A program made the position numbers and the translations under genes. From the NCBI GenBank assembly GCA_002685115.1, contig NYWQ01000019.1, positions 11,422-21,123 of the forward strand: a DNA stretch of 9,702 nt, in the 5' to 3' direction. The notes beneath the pieces are model-generated. The model made no database searches. It was not told the origin of the DNA and worked only from the letters and a program-made list of their open reading frames with translations. Position 1 is the first letter of the stretch; every line of letters starts with the position of its first letter. Source of the DNA: Flavobacteriales bacterium. GTDB lineage: Bacteria > Bacteroidota > Bacteroidia > Flavobacteriales > UBA7430. Below are positions 1-7,083 of the stretch, one piece after another.

Positions 1-1701
1 AATCTGTTCTTTATCCTATGCTCAATCTTCCCTACAAGGAAAAGAGAAAAACCCTTTTACCAAAGGCTATTAAAAGTGTTGTTTCTTTTTTTTAACGGCT
101 TCGCTTTATTTTTAAACACGGTAGATATTGTAAACGTTCATTTTACAGGCAAGAGAATGACTGCAGATATTGTTTCCTTTCTTTTTCAGGGAGAAGACGC
201 TACTCATGTTGCAGGTGATTTTATGAAAGATTATTGGTTTCTTTTTCCAATCTTTTTTTTACTGGTTTTTGCGCTCAATCTAGGTTATACTTTCATTCAA
301 AAAAATCAGTTTTTTTTATACAGAAGTAAAAACAATTGGAAATCTTATGTGCTTTCTTTACTGGTTTTAATTTTTACAGTTTTGGCTATGAGGGGAGGAA
401 CCCAGCTAAGGCCTTTAAAAAACATTCATGCCAGTTATTATGCCAACGGTAAGTATGTTCCTTTAATTTTAAACACTCCTTTTAGTATTCTCAGTACACT
501 ATCGGAAACAGGTTTGCAGGATAAAAATTACTTCAGCTCACAAGAATTAAATACGCACTTTAATGCTGAAAGAACCTTTTCTTCAGATTCTTCCAAAGCT
601 AAAAATGTGGTGGTTGTTATTTTAGAAAGTTTTGCCAGAGAATACATTGGTGGATACAATACTTTTAGAGGGTATACTCCTTTTTTAGACAGTTTAATGC
701 TACACAGTACTGTATGTACGAGTGCTTATGCCAACGGGAAGAAGTCCATAGAAGGAATTCCGGCAGTACTTTCCGGCTTACCAGCCTTGTCTGACAAACC
801 CTTTATTTTATCTCAGTACGGTACGCAAAAAGGCAATAGTATTGCGGCAGTTTTAGCTGGCTTTGGCTACAACTCTTCTTTTTACCACGGTGGACACCCA
901 GGAACCATGGGTTTTGATGCCTACGCAGAAATTGCTGACTTTGATGCGTATTTAGATATGAGTAATTACCCAAATTCTGAGGCAGATTACGACGGCAAGT
1001 GGGGAATATTTGACGCACCTTTCTTGCAGTTTTATAAAGCTGAGTTAGACCGCAAACAGCAACCTTTTTTCTCGTCTATATTTACCTTAAGTTCTCATCA
1101 TCCATACACCATTCCCGATCAATACAAAGGCGTTTTTCCAAAAGGTGACCTTCCTATACATGAAAGTATAGGGTACAGTGATTATGCCCTGAAACAATTT
1201 TTTGAAGAAGCCAAAAAATCGAGTTGGTTTTTAAATACTGTTTTTGTGATTACGGCAGATCATACTTTTAAATCTACTCAGGAATCCTATCAAAACTCAA
1301 ACGGTATGTACGCGATTCCTTTACTCGTTTACGAGCCCTCTGTTGGCTTGCCAGACACCATAACTAAGGTTTGTCAACAAACCGATATTCTGCCTACGGT
1401 TGTGGATGTATTAAACTTAGACACCAGCATTGTATGTTTTGGAAATTCTATTTTTGATACAACAGGTTTTGCCATCAATTACCTAAATTCTATTTACCAA
1501 TATTTTGAGGATGATTATTTACTTCAGTTTAATGGCATTGAGAGTATTGGTTTGTACCATGTTAAAACCGATTCGATTTTAAATGAAAACTTACTAGATC
1601 TGGAGTCCTTTCGGGCTAAGAAAATGGAACGCAAAGTCAAGGCAATTATTCAAGACTACAATGCTCGAATGATTCACAATAATTTGAAATTAAATGAATA
1701 A
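1..1701 (+). CDS. LTA synthase/MdoB-family sulfatase-fold membrane enzyme, 5' end cut by window
   Basis: The frame is open from base 1 with no stop, so the true start lies upstream; the GTG at 76 is internal. Of the 566 residues visible, the first ~130 carry at least three hydrophobic membrane segments (about residues 24-40, 79-98, 116-131), followed by a catalytic domain expected outside the cytoplasmic membrane. Alkaline-phosphatase-superfamily marks appear in order: VVVVILESF with a metal-ligand Glu (residue 209), GKKSIEG with Ser249 as the likely nucleophile, HGGH (296-299), TLSSHHPY (His366/367), and TADH (Asp420-His421). In characterised relatives (LtaS, OpgB) such enzymes move phosphoglycerol from phosphatidylglycerol to a glycan or polymer and release diacylglycerol. 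The real acceptor here is unknown, and a phosphoethanolamine transferase is an alternative. The stop overlaps the start of a lipid kinase gene by 8 bases. The family is clear; the substrate is not. Confidence 0.88.
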   Translation, partial: NLFFILCSIFPTRKREKPFYQRLLKVLFLFFNGFALFLNTVDIVNVHFTGKRMTADIVSFLFQGEDATHVAGDFMKDYWFLFPIFFLLVFALNLGYTFIQKNQFFLYRSKNNWKSYVLSLLVLIFTVLAMRGGTQLRPLKNIHASYYANGKYVPLILNTPFSILSTLSETGLQDKNYFSSQELNTHFNAERTFSSDSSKAKNVVVVILESFAREYIGGYNTFRGYTPFLDSLMLHSTVCTSAYANGKKSIEGIPAVLSGLPALSDKPFILSQYGTQKGNSIAAVLAGFGYNSSFYHGGHPGTMGFDAYAEIADFDAYLDMSNYPNSEADYDGKWGIFDAPFLQFYKAELDRKQQPFFSSIFTLSSHHPYTIPDQYKGVFPKGDLPIHESIGYSDYALKQFFEEAKKSSWFLNTVFVITADHTFKSTQESYQNSNGMYAIPLLVYEPSVGLPDTITKVCQQTDILPTVVDVLNLDTSIVCFGNSIFDTTGFAINYLNSIYQYFEDDYLLQFNGIESIGLYHVKTDSILNENLLDLESFRAKKMERKVKAIIQDYNARMIHNNLKLNE

Positions 1702-2572
1702 AAAAAGTCTTCATTTTATAATTAATCCTATTTCGGGTACTGGAAAACAACGCGGGATAGAAAAGAAAATTGAAACCATCATTGATGCTGCTATTTTTGA
1801 AGTTTTTATTCATTACACTGCTAAAAAAGGGCATGCAATAGAAATTGCAAAAGATTTGGTAGCCAACAATGCTTTTATGATTGTTGCTGTAGGCGGTGAT
1901 GGTACTGTAAACGAAGTGGCTCAAGCTATGGTGAACAGTGCCTCTATTTTAGGGATTGTTCCTACAGGTTCTGGAAATGGTTTGGCGCGTCATTTGGGCA
2001 TACCTCAAAATACAAGCCATTCTTTAAAACGGCTTAACACTCTAAGGACCAAACAAATTGACTCTTGCTTAGCCAATACTTCTTTTTTTATAAATGTGTC
2101 TGGAGTTGGTTACGACGCTCACATAGCGCATTGTTTTGCCCAAGACAAAAGGCGAGGCATACAAACGTATATAAAACTCATACTTTCTGAGTGGTGGTCT
2201 TATTCTGTTAAAAGGTACCGCATTGAAGCAAACGAAGGCGAGTGTTTTAATGGAGAAGCGGTACAGATTAGTTTTGCCAACGGTTCTCAATTTGGAAACA
2301 ATGTTGTTATATCGCCCCAATCTATTGCAGATGATGGCCAAATTGAATTGTGTATTGTGAAGCCTTTTAAGTTTTATGAAGTTCCTTTTTTATTTTTAGC
2401 CCTACTTACCAGCAGATTATACCGCACCAATAAAATGGAAATTATTACCTGTTCTTCCGCTAAAATTTATTGTTCAAACGATCGGGTTCATTTAGATGGA
2501 GAGCCATGTGAATCGATCAACTCGATTGCTTTAAAAGTGCTCCCCAAAAGTATAAGAGTACTTGCTGTTTAA
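1694..2572 (+). CDS. Diacylglycerol kinase-family lipid kinase (YegS/DgkB type)
   Basis: This 292-residue protein has the full set of DAGK catalytic-domain motifs. They are NPISGTGK near the N-terminus (residues 11-18), GGDGTVNE (67-74, the ATP/phosphate loop), PTGSGNGLAR (90-99), DDGQIE (213-218, resembling the structural Mg site of DgkB), and the C-terminal DGEP (268-271, resembling the catalytic site). Length is normal for the family. Members phosphorylate diacylglycerol or related lipids at the inner face of the membrane using ATP. The ATG at 1694 overlaps the end of the preceding gene by 8 bases, which suggests translational coupling. If that upstream enzyme releases diacylglycerol, this kinase would return it to phosphatidic acid for phospholipid synthesis; that link is inference. 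Because Bacteroidota make sphingolipids, a ceramide or sphingoid-base kinase is a real alternative, since the motifs do not fix the lipid. Confidence 0.9.
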   Translation: MNKKSLHFIINPISGTGKQRGIEKKIETIIDAAIFEVFIHYTAKKGHAIEIAKDLVANNAFMIVAVGGDGTVNEVAQAMVNSASILGIVPTGSGNGLARHLGIPQNTSHSLKRLNTLRTKQIDSCLANTSFFINVSGVGYDAHIAHCFAQDKRRGIQTYIKLILSEWWSYSVKRYRIEANEGECFNGEAVQISFANGSQFGNNVVISPQSIADDGQIELCIVKPFKFYEVPFLFLALLTSRLYRTNKMEIITCSSAKIYCSNDRVHLDGEPCESINSIALKVLPKSIRVLAV

Positions 2573-2593
2573 ATTTGTCAGAACAATAATTTT

Positions 2594-2605
2594 CATTAGC
2601 ATTAG
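2594..2605. repeat. Tandem CATTAG hexamer
   Basis: CATTAG occurs twice back to back, about 20 bases upstream of the TACATTTG promoter-like box of the oxygenase gene. Its position covers the -33 region, so it could be a regulator contact or simply chance. No clear -33 TTG element is otherwise visible here. Confidence 0.3.
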
Positions 2606-2625
2606 GTAAGGATCTTCATTTCGAA

Positions 2626-2633
2626 TACATTTG
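2626..2633 (+). promoter_or_regulatory. Bacteroidota -7 promoter box (TACATTTG) for the oxygenase gene
   Basis: TACATTTG fits the TAnnTTTG consensus used by the primary sigma factor of Bacteroidota and lies 25 bases before the ATG at 2659, implying a short leader. A good -33 TTG at the usual spacing is not obvious. With an 86-base gap to the lipid kinase, this suggests that the oxygenase starts its own transcript. I see no hairpin terminator in the gap. Confidence 0.6.
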
Positions 2634-2658
2634 TTATTTTAGCTTTAAATTTATTTAT

Positions 2659-3615
2659 ATGACTACATTTAAAAATATCCCAAGTATAGATTTAGCCGAT
2701 TTTACCCATGGTGATGAGGCCTTGAAAGCTGCTTTTGTAAAAAACTTAGGAGAAGCCTATGAAACCATTGGTTTTGTTGCAGTTAAAAACCATGGCTTAA
2801 GCCCAGAACTTACCGAGATGTTATACGCGCAAGTTCAGCACTTCTTTGAAATGCCGGTTGCACAAAAAGAGAATTACGAAATTAAAGGTTTAGGAGGTCA
2901 AAGAGGCTATGTGTCTTTTGGTAAAGAGCATGCCAAAAATAGAAACGAAGGTGATCTTAAAGAATTTTGGCATTTTGGTCAAAACGTTCTTGATCAAGAT
3001 CCAATTAAAGCAGAGTACCCAGCCAATGTTTTTGTAGAGGAGTTACCGGATTTCAATAAGATAGGGCTTGAGGTTTACGCCAAGTTAGAGTCCGCTGGAA
3101 AGGATATGTTAAGAGCCATAGCACTTTATTTAAATTTAGATGAGCATTATTTTGACGCCAAAATTCACAACGGAAACAGCATACTCAGACCCATACATTA
3201 CCCACCTATTACTGCTGCGCCAAAAAATGCAGTAAGAGCTGCCGAGCATGAAGATATTAATTTAATTACTTTACTTATGGGGGCATCTGCAGATGGCTTG
3301 CAAGTATTGAATAAAAATGGTGAATGGATTTCGGTAACGGCTTTGCCAGAACAAATTGTTGTGAATGTGGGGGATATGCTTCAGCGTCTTACAAACAATA
3401 AATTAAAATCGACCACACACAGAGTGGTTAATCCGCCAAAAGAAAAATGGGGAACTTCTCGTTATTCCATTCCTTTTTTCTTGCATCCTCGCTCCGAAGT
3501 ATCTCTAGATTGTTTGGATTCTTGTATCACAGAGGCTAACCCAAAACGCTACAAAGAGATTACTGCTGGTGCCTACTTAGAGGAACGAATAAGAGCACTT
3601 GGCTTAAAAAATTAG
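2659..3615 (+). CDS. Isopenicillin N synthase-family Fe(II) oxygenase
   Basis: This 318-residue cytoplasmic enzyme belongs to the IPNS/2-oxoglutarate Fe(II) oxygenase superfamily. The N-terminal DIOX_N-type region has the typical pattern of IPSIDL near the start, then ETIGFVAVKNHG at about residues 35-46. The double-stranded beta-helix core shows the iron triad His197-x-Asp199 (in EHEDINLITLL) and His254 (in STTHRVVNPP). It also has the Arg268-x-Ser270 pair (RYS) that in the family binds the co-substrate carboxylate. All catalytic residues are present, so the enzyme should be active. Family members oxidise small molecules (hydroxylation, ring closure, ethylene formation). Nothing nearby resembles an ACV synthetase or other beta-lactam gene, so penicillin synthesis is not suggested and the substrate is unknown. 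The gene has its own promoter-like box and stands alone between two gene groups. Confidence 0.88.
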   Translation: MTTFKNIPSIDLADFTHGDEALKAAFVKNLGEAYETIGFVAVKNHGLSPELTEMLYAQVQHFFEMPVAQKENYEIKGLGGQRGYVSFGKEHAKNRNEGDLKEFWHFGQNVLDQDPIKAEYPANVFVEELPDFNKIGLEVYAKLESAGKDMLRAIALYLNLDEHYFDAKIHNGNSILRPIHYPPITAAPKNAVRAAEHEDINLITLLMGASADGLQVLNKNGEWISVTALPEQIVVNVGDMLQRLTNNKLKSTTHRVVNPPKEKWGTSRYSIPFFLHPRSEVSLDCLDSCITEANPKRYKEITAGAYLEERIRALGLKN

Positions 3616-3671
3616 TCTTTACTTTTCTAGTCGTTTTACGTTTACTTACCCCGTTATTAAAACAACATTTG

Positions 3672-3737
3672 TTTGGAATTTAAACAAGAATTATTGTCCT
3701 TTGATTACTTAGGTATAAATTCCAAATTTTGGATTTT
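3672..3737. promoter_or_regulatory. Three TTTGGAwTTT half-sites forming dyads upstream of the dehydrogenase operon
   Basis: TTTGGAATTTA (3672-3682) is matched exactly by its reverse complement TAAATTCCAAA (3716-3726), an 11-base perfect inverted repeat with a 33-base spacer. A third arm, TTTGGATTTT (3728-3737), lies one base beyond the second. Together, arms two and three form a compact near-perfect palindrome at 3717-3737 (9 of 10 paired positions) centred on base 3727. The palindrome sits over the expected -33 region of the TATATTTG promoter, 18 bases upstream of that box. This arrangement resembles an operator for a dimeric or multimeric regulator with an additional upstream half-site. The AT-richness, long spacer and absence of a following T-run within the hairpin make a terminator unlikely. 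A regulator of the Lrp/AsnC type would suit an amino acid dehydrogenase, but that is a guess. Confidence 0.5.
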
Positions 3738-3755
3738 TTTGGCAGGTAGTTTTAC

Positions 3756-3763
3756 TATATTTG
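3756..3763 (+). promoter_or_regulatory. Bacteroidota -7 promoter box (TATATTTG) for the dehydrogenase-to-folC gene group
   Basis: TATATTTG is an exact match to TAnnTTTG, 16 bases before the ATG at 3780, so the leader would be very short. The nearest TTG candidates for the -33 element are at 3729-3731 (24-base spacing, inside the palindrome) and 3739-3741 (14-base spacing). Neither is ideal, which fits a promoter that depends on an activator or is controlled by the overlapping dyad. Confidence 0.7.
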
Positions 3764-3779
3764 TGCGAAATTTCAATTC

Positions 3780-5006
3780 ATGAAAGAGTTATTACATACG
3801 TACGAAAATAAAGAAGCCGAAATTGTTTTTGAATGGAACGATACAGAAACAGAAGCGAAGGGTTGGGTTGTTATTAACTCTCTTAGAGGTGGTGCTGCTG
3901 GTGGCGGAACGCGTATGCGTGTGGGCTTAGACAAACATGAAGTGCTTTCTTTAGCCAAAACCATGGAAGTGAAATTTACCGTTTCTGGCCCTGCAATTGG
4001 GGGCGCAAAATCGGGAATTAATTTTGATCCTAGCGACCCTCGTAAAAATGGCGTGTTAGAGCGCTGGTTTAAAGCCGTTGCACCTATCTTAAAAAGTTAT
4101 TACGGCACTGGAGGCGATTTAAATGTGGATGAAATTCATGAAGTGATTCCAATGACCAGCGCTTTGGGTGTTTTACATCCCCAAGAAGGTGTTTTTAACG
4201 CTCATTTTAATCCAACATCTCAAGAAAAAGATCAGGCTATAAAGCAATTGCAAGACGGTGTTTTACTTCCGGTTTACGATGAAAGTTTAACGCCAGACCC
4301 TACAGGTAAATATACCGTAGCAGACATGATTACAGGCTATGGCGTTTCTGAAGCTGTAAATCATTACTACTCCATTTACGGTGGATCCATTAAGGGGAAG
4401 CGTGTTATTATACAAGGTTGGGGTAATGTTGGCGCTGCTGCTGCTTACTACCAATCGCAGCTTGGTGCTGTAGTTGTAGGTATTATTGATCGAGTAGGAG
4501 GTCTTATTAATACAGAAGGCTTTACAACCGAAGAAATTAAAACTCTTTTTTTAAAGAAAAATGGAAACTTCTTGAATGCAGAAAACATGCTTTCATTTAA
4601 AGAGGTGAATCAAAGAATTTGGTCTGTGGGTGCCGAAATATTTATTCCTGCTGCTGCTTCTAGATTGATTACCAAAGCACAAATAGATATTATGAAAGGC
4701 AAAGGGCTTGAGGTCATCTCTTGCGGTGCTAATGTTCCATTTGCCGATCAAGCTATTTTCTTTGGGCCTGTAGGTGAGTATACAGACAGCCAAGTTTCGG
4801 TGATTCCAGATTTTATTGCAAATTGTGGTATGGCCAGAGTATTTGCCTACCTTATGCAGGCCAATAGCGCTATGACTGATCTTGCGATTTTTGACGACAC
4901 CTCCAAAACCATAGAAAAAGCCATGCGAAAAGCATACAAAGCAAACAACGCTAAAACTCAGATCGCTAAAACCGCTTTTGAAATCGCCTTAAACCAATTA
5001 GTATAA
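3780..5006 (+). CDS. Glu/Leu/Phe/Val-family amino acid dehydrogenase
   Basis: This 408-residue cytoplasmic enzyme should catalyse reversible NAD(P)-dependent oxidative deamination of an amino acid to its 2-oxo acid. The N-terminal dimerisation/substrate domain has a glycine-rich GGAAGGGTRM stretch (37-46), Lys65 in the substrate-binding position, PAIGGAKSG with catalytic Lys77 (71-79), and Asp113 in GTGGDLN. The Lys-Asp spacing of 36 matches leucine dehydrogenase closely. The C-terminal Rossmann domain has IIQGWGNVG (210-218), with Asp237 ending the next strand, which favours NAD over NADP. PDFIANCG (343-350) is the usual closing motif. It is longer than typical leucine dehydrogenases (about 360 residues). 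The extra residues appear to lie at about 134-178 between the two domains, and TA.GV is replaced by YTVADMITGYGV. The preferred amino acid cannot be read from the sequence. The promoter and half-sites lie immediately upstream, and NhaD follows after 31 bases. Confidence 0.9.
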   Translation: MKELLHTYENKEAEIVFEWNDTETEAKGWVVINSLRGGAAGGGTRMRVGLDKHEVLSLAKTMEVKFTVSGPAIGGAKSGINFDPSDPRKNGVLERWFKAVAPILKSYYGTGGDLNVDEIHEVIPMTSALGVLHPQEGVFNAHFNPTSQEKDQAIKQLQDGVLLPVYDESLTPDPTGKYTVADMITGYGVSEAVNHYYSIYGGSIKGKRVIIQGWGNVGAAAAYYQSQLGAVVVGIIDRVGGLINTEGFTTEEIKTLFLKKNGNFLNAENMLSFKEVNQRIWSVGAEIFIPAAASRLITKAQIDIMKGKGLEVISCGANVPFADQAIFFGPVGEYTDSQVSVIPDFIANCGMARVFAYLMQANSAMTDLAIFDDTSKTIEKAMRKAYKANNAKTQIAKTAFEIALNQLV

Positions 5007-5037
5007 ACTCAATATTTAGTACCCAAAACACAAAACT

Positions 5038-6333
5038 ATGTTTTTAACCTTAATGATTATCGTATTTGTAGTTGGTTATGCAGCCATTGCATTAGAGCAT
5101 CCTATTAAAATAGACAAAGCAGCTTCTGCATTAATTACCGGTGTTTTGGTATGGACACTTTTTGTCTTTACTGGAGCAGACAGCCACTTTATAGAAGAAG
5201 AGTTGTTGCATCACTTGAGCGAAATATCCAGTATTCTATTTTTCTTATTGGGTGCGATGACCATTGTTGAGTTAATTGACGCTCACGAAGGTTTTGCTAT
5301 TATAACCGATAAAATTACCACGACTAAAAAAGTGAAGTTGCTTTGGATTATTAGTGTATTAACCTTCTTCTTTTCTGCAGCTTTAGACAATTTAACCACT
5401 TCTATTGTAATGATCTCTTTGCTCAGAAAATTAATAGGTGATAAATACGACCGATGGTTTTTTGCAGGGATTGTAGTAGTGGCAGCAAATGCCGGTGGAG
5501 CCTGGTCTCCAATTGGTGATGTTACCACAACTATGCTTTGGATTGGCGGTCAGTTAACTACAGCAACTATTATTTCTACCTTATTTATACCGAGTTTAGT
5601 TGCCATGGTTGTTCCTTTACTGGTACTAACCTTTACCTTAAAAGGCAATGTGGCAAGACCAATTACGAAAGAAGGTTTGGAGCATTACATCAATCCAACT
5701 ACTGCTTTCGAACGCAACTTAATCTTCTTTTTAGGACTTGCAGGCTTATTGTTTGTTCCTATTTTTAAAACAGTAACCCATCTTCCTCCATTTATGGGAA
5801 TGATGTTGAGTTTAGGTGTAATGTGGGCGGTTACGGAAGTCATTCACAGCTCAAAAAATAGAGAAGATAAATCTCATTTATCTGTAATAGGTGTTTTGCG
5901 TAAGGTAGATACGGCAAGTGTATTGTTCTTTTTAGGGATTTTATTAGCCGTTGCAGGGCTTCAGTCTGCCGGCCACTTAGCTGTTATGGCTGGAAGTTTA
6001 AACGATGCTTTTGACGGAAATATATACGCAATTAACATTGTTATAGGCTTGCTTTCTTCTATTGTAGATAACGTTCCATTGGTAGCCGGATCCATGGGTA
6101 TGTATGAAGTTGCAGCGGCTGGCGTTTTTGCACAAGACGGTGTTTTTTGGCAATTTTTAGCTTTTTGTGCCGGTACGGGTGGTAGCGCTTTAATCATAGG
6201 TTCTGCAGCAGGTGTAGCCGTTATGGGATTGGAGAAAATAGACTTTGTGTGGTATCTAAAAAAGATTTCTATCTTAGCTCTAATAGGATACTTTGCTGGG
6301 GCGGGTACTTATATTTTAATGCAATCTTTTTAA
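5038..6333 (+). CDS. nhaD: Na+/H+ antiporter, NhaD family
   Basis: This 431-residue inner-membrane protein has about 11-13 hydrophobic segments and belongs to the NhaD branch of the ion transporter superfamily. Family-specific signatures are EHPIKIDKAASAL near the N-terminus (20-32), ALDNLTTSIV (115-124) with Asp117-Asn118, and the loop NAGGAWSPIGDVTT (151-164). In the second half, SIVDNVPLVA (341-350, Asp344-Asn345) and GTGGSALIIGSAAG (379-392) form the matching inverted-repeat elements. The paired DN motifs in opposing halves are expected to line the ion path. The role is export of Na+ (or Li+) in exchange for H+, for pH and salt balance, which would suit a marine or salt-exposed flavobacterium. 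The start ATG at 5038 is preceded by an A-rich stretch rather than a Shine-Dalgarno sequence. The next gene, exbB, begins 35 bases after the stop with no promoter-like box between. Confidence 0.93.
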   Translation: MFLTLMIIVFVVGYAAIALEHPIKIDKAASALITGVLVWTLFVFTGADSHFIEEELLHHLSEISSILFFLLGAMTIVELIDAHEGFAIITDKITTTKKVKLLWIISVLTFFFSAALDNLTTSIVMISLLRKLIGDKYDRWFFAGIVVVAANAGGAWSPIGDVTTTMLWIGGQLTTATIISTLFIPSLVAMVVPLLVLTFTLKGNVARPITKEGLEHYINPTTAFERNLIFFLGLAGLLFVPIFKTVTHLPPFMGMMLSLGVMWAVTEVIHSSKNREDKSHLSVIGVLRKVDTASVLFFLGILLAVAGLQSAGHLAVMAGSLNDAFDGNIYAINIVIGLLSSIVDNVPLVAGSMGMYEVAAAGVFAQDGVFWQFLAFCAGTGGSALIIGSAAGVAVMGLEKIDFVWYLKKISILALIGYFAGAGTYILMQSF

Positions 6334-6368
6334 TTTAATTACGTTCTTAAGGAATAATAAAAAATCGT

Positions 6369-7082
6369 ATGAATACTCTTTTATTTCAAATTCCCGTAGC
6401 TATAGATTCTTTAGCAATGGATGCAGTTCTTGCCAACGAACCTGTAGTGAAAACTCTTTCTATTGTTGATCTAATTACCAGCGGTGGTATAGGAGGTCAA
6501 TTGATTATGGCAACCCTTGCATTGCTTTCTATTTTGACCGTTTATTTTTTTGTAGAGCGTTTTCAGACCTTAAAAAATGCAACTAAGGTAGATGTTCATT
6601 TTACAAACCAGGTTAAAGATTTTTTAGCCGATCATAAAGAGTCTTCTATTTTGGCTTTGTGTAAGCGAACGCCATCTCCTGTTGCTCAATTAATCGCAAA
6701 AGGAACCGTTTTAAGAAACGAATCGCCCAAAGTAATTCAAGATGCCATGGAGCGTCAAGGTAATTTAGAGGTGTACAAATTGGAGCATAACTTAGCTTCT
6801 TTGGCAACCATTGCTGGGGCAGCGCCAATGATTGGTTTTTTAGGAACCGTTATAGGAATGATACTTGCCTTTCATGAAATGGCCAGTGCTGGAGGTCAAA
6901 TTGACGTAGAAATGCTCTCTAAAGGTATTTATACCGCCATGACTACTACGGTAGCAGGTTTAATTGTAGGAATTGTTGCTTTTTTAGCCTACAACAATTT
7001 AGTGGTTAAGGTTACCAGTGCTACTTTTAAAATGGAAGAAGCCACAGCAGATTTTTTAGAAATGATCGCCAAATCAAAATAA
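6369..7082 (+). CDS. exbB: ExbB/TolQ/MotA proton channel subunit
   Basis: This 237-residue inner-membrane protein has three transmembrane segments (about 45-63, 145-168, 188-210) with a cytoplasmic loop of some 80 residues between the first two, the MotA/TolQ/ExbB layout. Conserved features are GAAPMIGFLGTVIGM (150-164), with Thr160 equivalent to E. coli ExbB Thr148, and TAMTTTVAGL (189-198), with Thr194 matching Thr181 on the channel-lining third helix. The ~40-residue N-terminal extension before the first helix is periplasmic and not hydrophobic enough for a clear signal peptide. It forms a pentameric channel around an ExbD dimer and converts the proton (possibly sodium) gradient into movement of TonB. 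ExbD follows after one base and TonB after that, so this is a complete TonB system rather than a Tol or flagellar set; no TolB or Pal is present. Confidence 0.92.
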   Translation: MNTLLFQIPVAIDSLAMDAVLANEPVVKTLSIVDLITSGGIGGQLIMATLALLSILTVYFFVERFQTLKNATKVDVHFTNQVKDFLADHKESSILALCKRTPSPVAQLIAKGTVLRNESPKVIQDAMERQGNLEVYKLEHNLASLATIAGAAPMIGFLGTVIGMILAFHEMASAGGQIDVEMLSKGIYTAMTTTVAGLIVGIVAFLAYNNLVVKVTSATFKMEEATADFLEMIAKSK

Positions 7083-7083
7083 G

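Noticed and set aside
76..78. GTG as the start codon of the first gene
   Set aside because: The frame continues upstream to base 1 without a stop, and residues before it look like the family's membrane region, so the gene is cut by the window edge.
2659..3615. Penicillin biosynthesis from the oxygenase's family name
   Set aside because: No peptide synthetase or other beta-lactam gene is present in the window, and family membership alone does not give that reaction.
3672..3726. The 11-base inverted repeat as an intrinsic terminator of the oxygenase gene
   Set aside because: The stem is AT-rich, the loop is 33 bases and no T-run directly follows the second arm. The position over the next promoter fits an operator better.
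5538..5768. A 76-residue plus-strand reading frame inside nhaD
   Set aside because: It is an out-of-frame overlap with a well-supported membrane protein, and its composition (Tyr, Asn, Cys runs) is not protein-like.
6349..6353. AAGGA as a Shine-Dalgarno site for exbB
   Set aside because: It lies 15 bases before the ATG, too far for normal pairing, and Bacteroidota rarely use such sites.
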